From: an uncultured Candidatus Saccharibacteria bacterium
Lineage (GTDB): Bacteria; Patescibacteriota; Saccharimonadia; Saccharimonadales; Saccharimonadaceae
DNA: 38,490 nucleotides
Reading direction: 5' to 3'
NCBI GenBank assembly: GCA_948663575.1
Contig: CAPNAV010000009.1
Location: 1-38,490 of the forward strand
How positions within the stretch are numbered: position 1 is the first letter of the stretch; every line of letters begins with the position of its first letter. A program made the translations under genes and the position numbers. A model generated the notes under the pieces. The model was not told where the DNA came from, searched no databases, and was given only the letters and a program-made list of their open reading frames with translations. Shown one piece after another: positions 38,102 through 38,490 of this stretch.

Positions 38102-38323
38102 TTGAAAGAAATTTTAAAAACAATAGGAATCTATGTTGGTTATTTATTACTAATAATAGTAATCTTTTACGTATTTGGATTATATATTTGGACTACACCG
38201 CCAACAAAATTAGTTTTAGCAAGAATGATAGGTTTTTCATTTATATTAACGGTAGCAACTGAAGTTTTTATTATGTTTATAAAGAAGTTAAAAAAGTTAG
38301 GTAAATTTAGGAGTGTGCAGTAA
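38102..38323 (+). CDS. Small AT-rich two-helix membrane protein
   Basis: 73 residues from TTG 38102; the start is uncertain because the ribosome site (AGAG) is weak. Two hydrophobic segments (about 7-31 and 42-62) and a basic C-terminus (KKLKKLGKFRS). Codons and base composition are much more AT-rich than those of neighbouring genes, which suggests recent acquisition. No family recognised. It lies next to the cassette at the window edge. Confidence 0.5.
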   Translation: MKEILKTIGIYVGYLLLIIVIFYVFGLYIWTTPPTKLVLARMIGFSFILTVATEVFIMFIKKLKKLGKFRSVQ

Positions 38324-38332
38324 ATATTTAAT

Positions 38333-38422
38333 TTAGAAAAGGCGAAAAAACTTCGTCGGCGTGTTGTAGAACAAGTTGCATGGTAACCACTGTCGGGCGT
38401 CGCCTTGAAAAAGCTTTATCAT
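38333..38422 (-). CDS. Possible 29-residue ORF downstream of cassette C5
   Basis: A GAGGAG site six bases before ATG 38422 opens a frame beginning MIKLFQGDARQWLPCN and ending FFRLF-stop. No promoter is seen; it would be read through from the cassette. GCTTTATCATT occurs twice, at 38413 and 38434, around the start. Low confidence. Confidence 0.25.
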   Translation of the reverse strand: MIKLFQGDARQWLPCNLFYNTPTKFFRLF

Positions 38423-38437
38423 TTGTACTCCTCGCTT

Positions 38438-38477
38438 TATCATTATCCATTATTAGTAGAGACTAGGCAGCGGAGGG
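38438..38477 (-). repeat. Cassette 3' core, copy C5
   Basis: Reverse complement of the block at 516-555, identical over all 40 bases including the variable purine (G), with AAG following as in C1. Confidence 0.9.
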
Positions 38478-38490
38478 GGATAGCGCGAAT
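38443..38490 (-). pseudogene. 3' end of cassette C5 (runs off window)
   Basis: The minus strand reads IRAIPLRCLVSTNNG-stop up to base 38443, the same ending as C1. The rest of the cassette, and whether it is attached to a full N-terminus, lies outside the window. It could be either a silent copy or the expressed gene. Confidence 0.65.

Noticed and set aside
1..38490. Recoded UGA (code 25) as in SR1/Gracilibacteria
   Set aside because: UGA ends xth and other genes at natural positions, no in-frame UGA interrupts conserved proteins, and RF2 is present.

Overview
The window looks like a chromosomal segment of a Patescibacteria/CPR bacterium, most likely a Candidatus Saccharibacteria (TM7) lineage. 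This is inferred from gene content, the compact operons, the lysine/alanine-rich tails on core proteins and the FISUMP-like repeat cassettes; no marker was searched. UGA is used as an ordinary stop and a normal RF2 gene is present, which argues against the code-25 CPR lineages (SR1/Gracilibacteria).

Layout. 1-960: a head-to-head pair of promoterless, N-terminus-less surface-protein cassettes, then palindromic and repeated non-coding DNA and an orphan cassette 5' core. 997-3063 (-): smpB, exodeoxyribonuclease III and a ribokinase-like protein. 3094-4713 (+): a GT4 glycosyltransferase whose stop codon lies inside the 5' core of another cassette. 4750-10396 (-): an envelope/division block of ftsE, ftsX, a PcsB-like CHAP hydrolase, a Ctp protease, a mini-glutaredoxin and an alpha/beta hydrolase. 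10637-19214 (-): prfB, murD, an M16 peptidase homologue, secA, hpf, ybaB and a GT39-like membrane transferase. 19349-23739 (-): a secreted acidic-repeat protein, dnaB, dnaX and a conserved unknown. 23921-36634: the usual secE-nusG-rplK-rplA-rplJ-rplL cluster, in ancestral order on the minus strand but split by accessory genes (secreted and lipoproteins, paired membrane proteins, deoC on the plus strand, a decayed pseudogene), each with its own promoter and terminator. 36681-38490: a candidate structured RNA upstream of secE, a membrane protein, tRNA-Gln(CUG), a small AT-rich membrane protein and the 3' end of another cassette at the window edge.

Regulatory sequence is unusually readable. Most leadered genes have -35/-10 pairs with exactly 17 bp spacing and strong GGAGG sites. 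Seven minus-strand genes instead have an extended TGn -10 hexamer ending exactly six bases before the start codon, which predicts leaderless mRNAs.

The most novel feature is the family of dispersed cassettes. They begin with a shared TTTGGTGAGCGATGA core, diverge in the middle, and end with a near-identical 40-nt block that runs past the stop codon. They look like silent donors for recombinational variation of a FISUMP/C-type-lectin-like surface domain whose expression locus would lie elsewhere.
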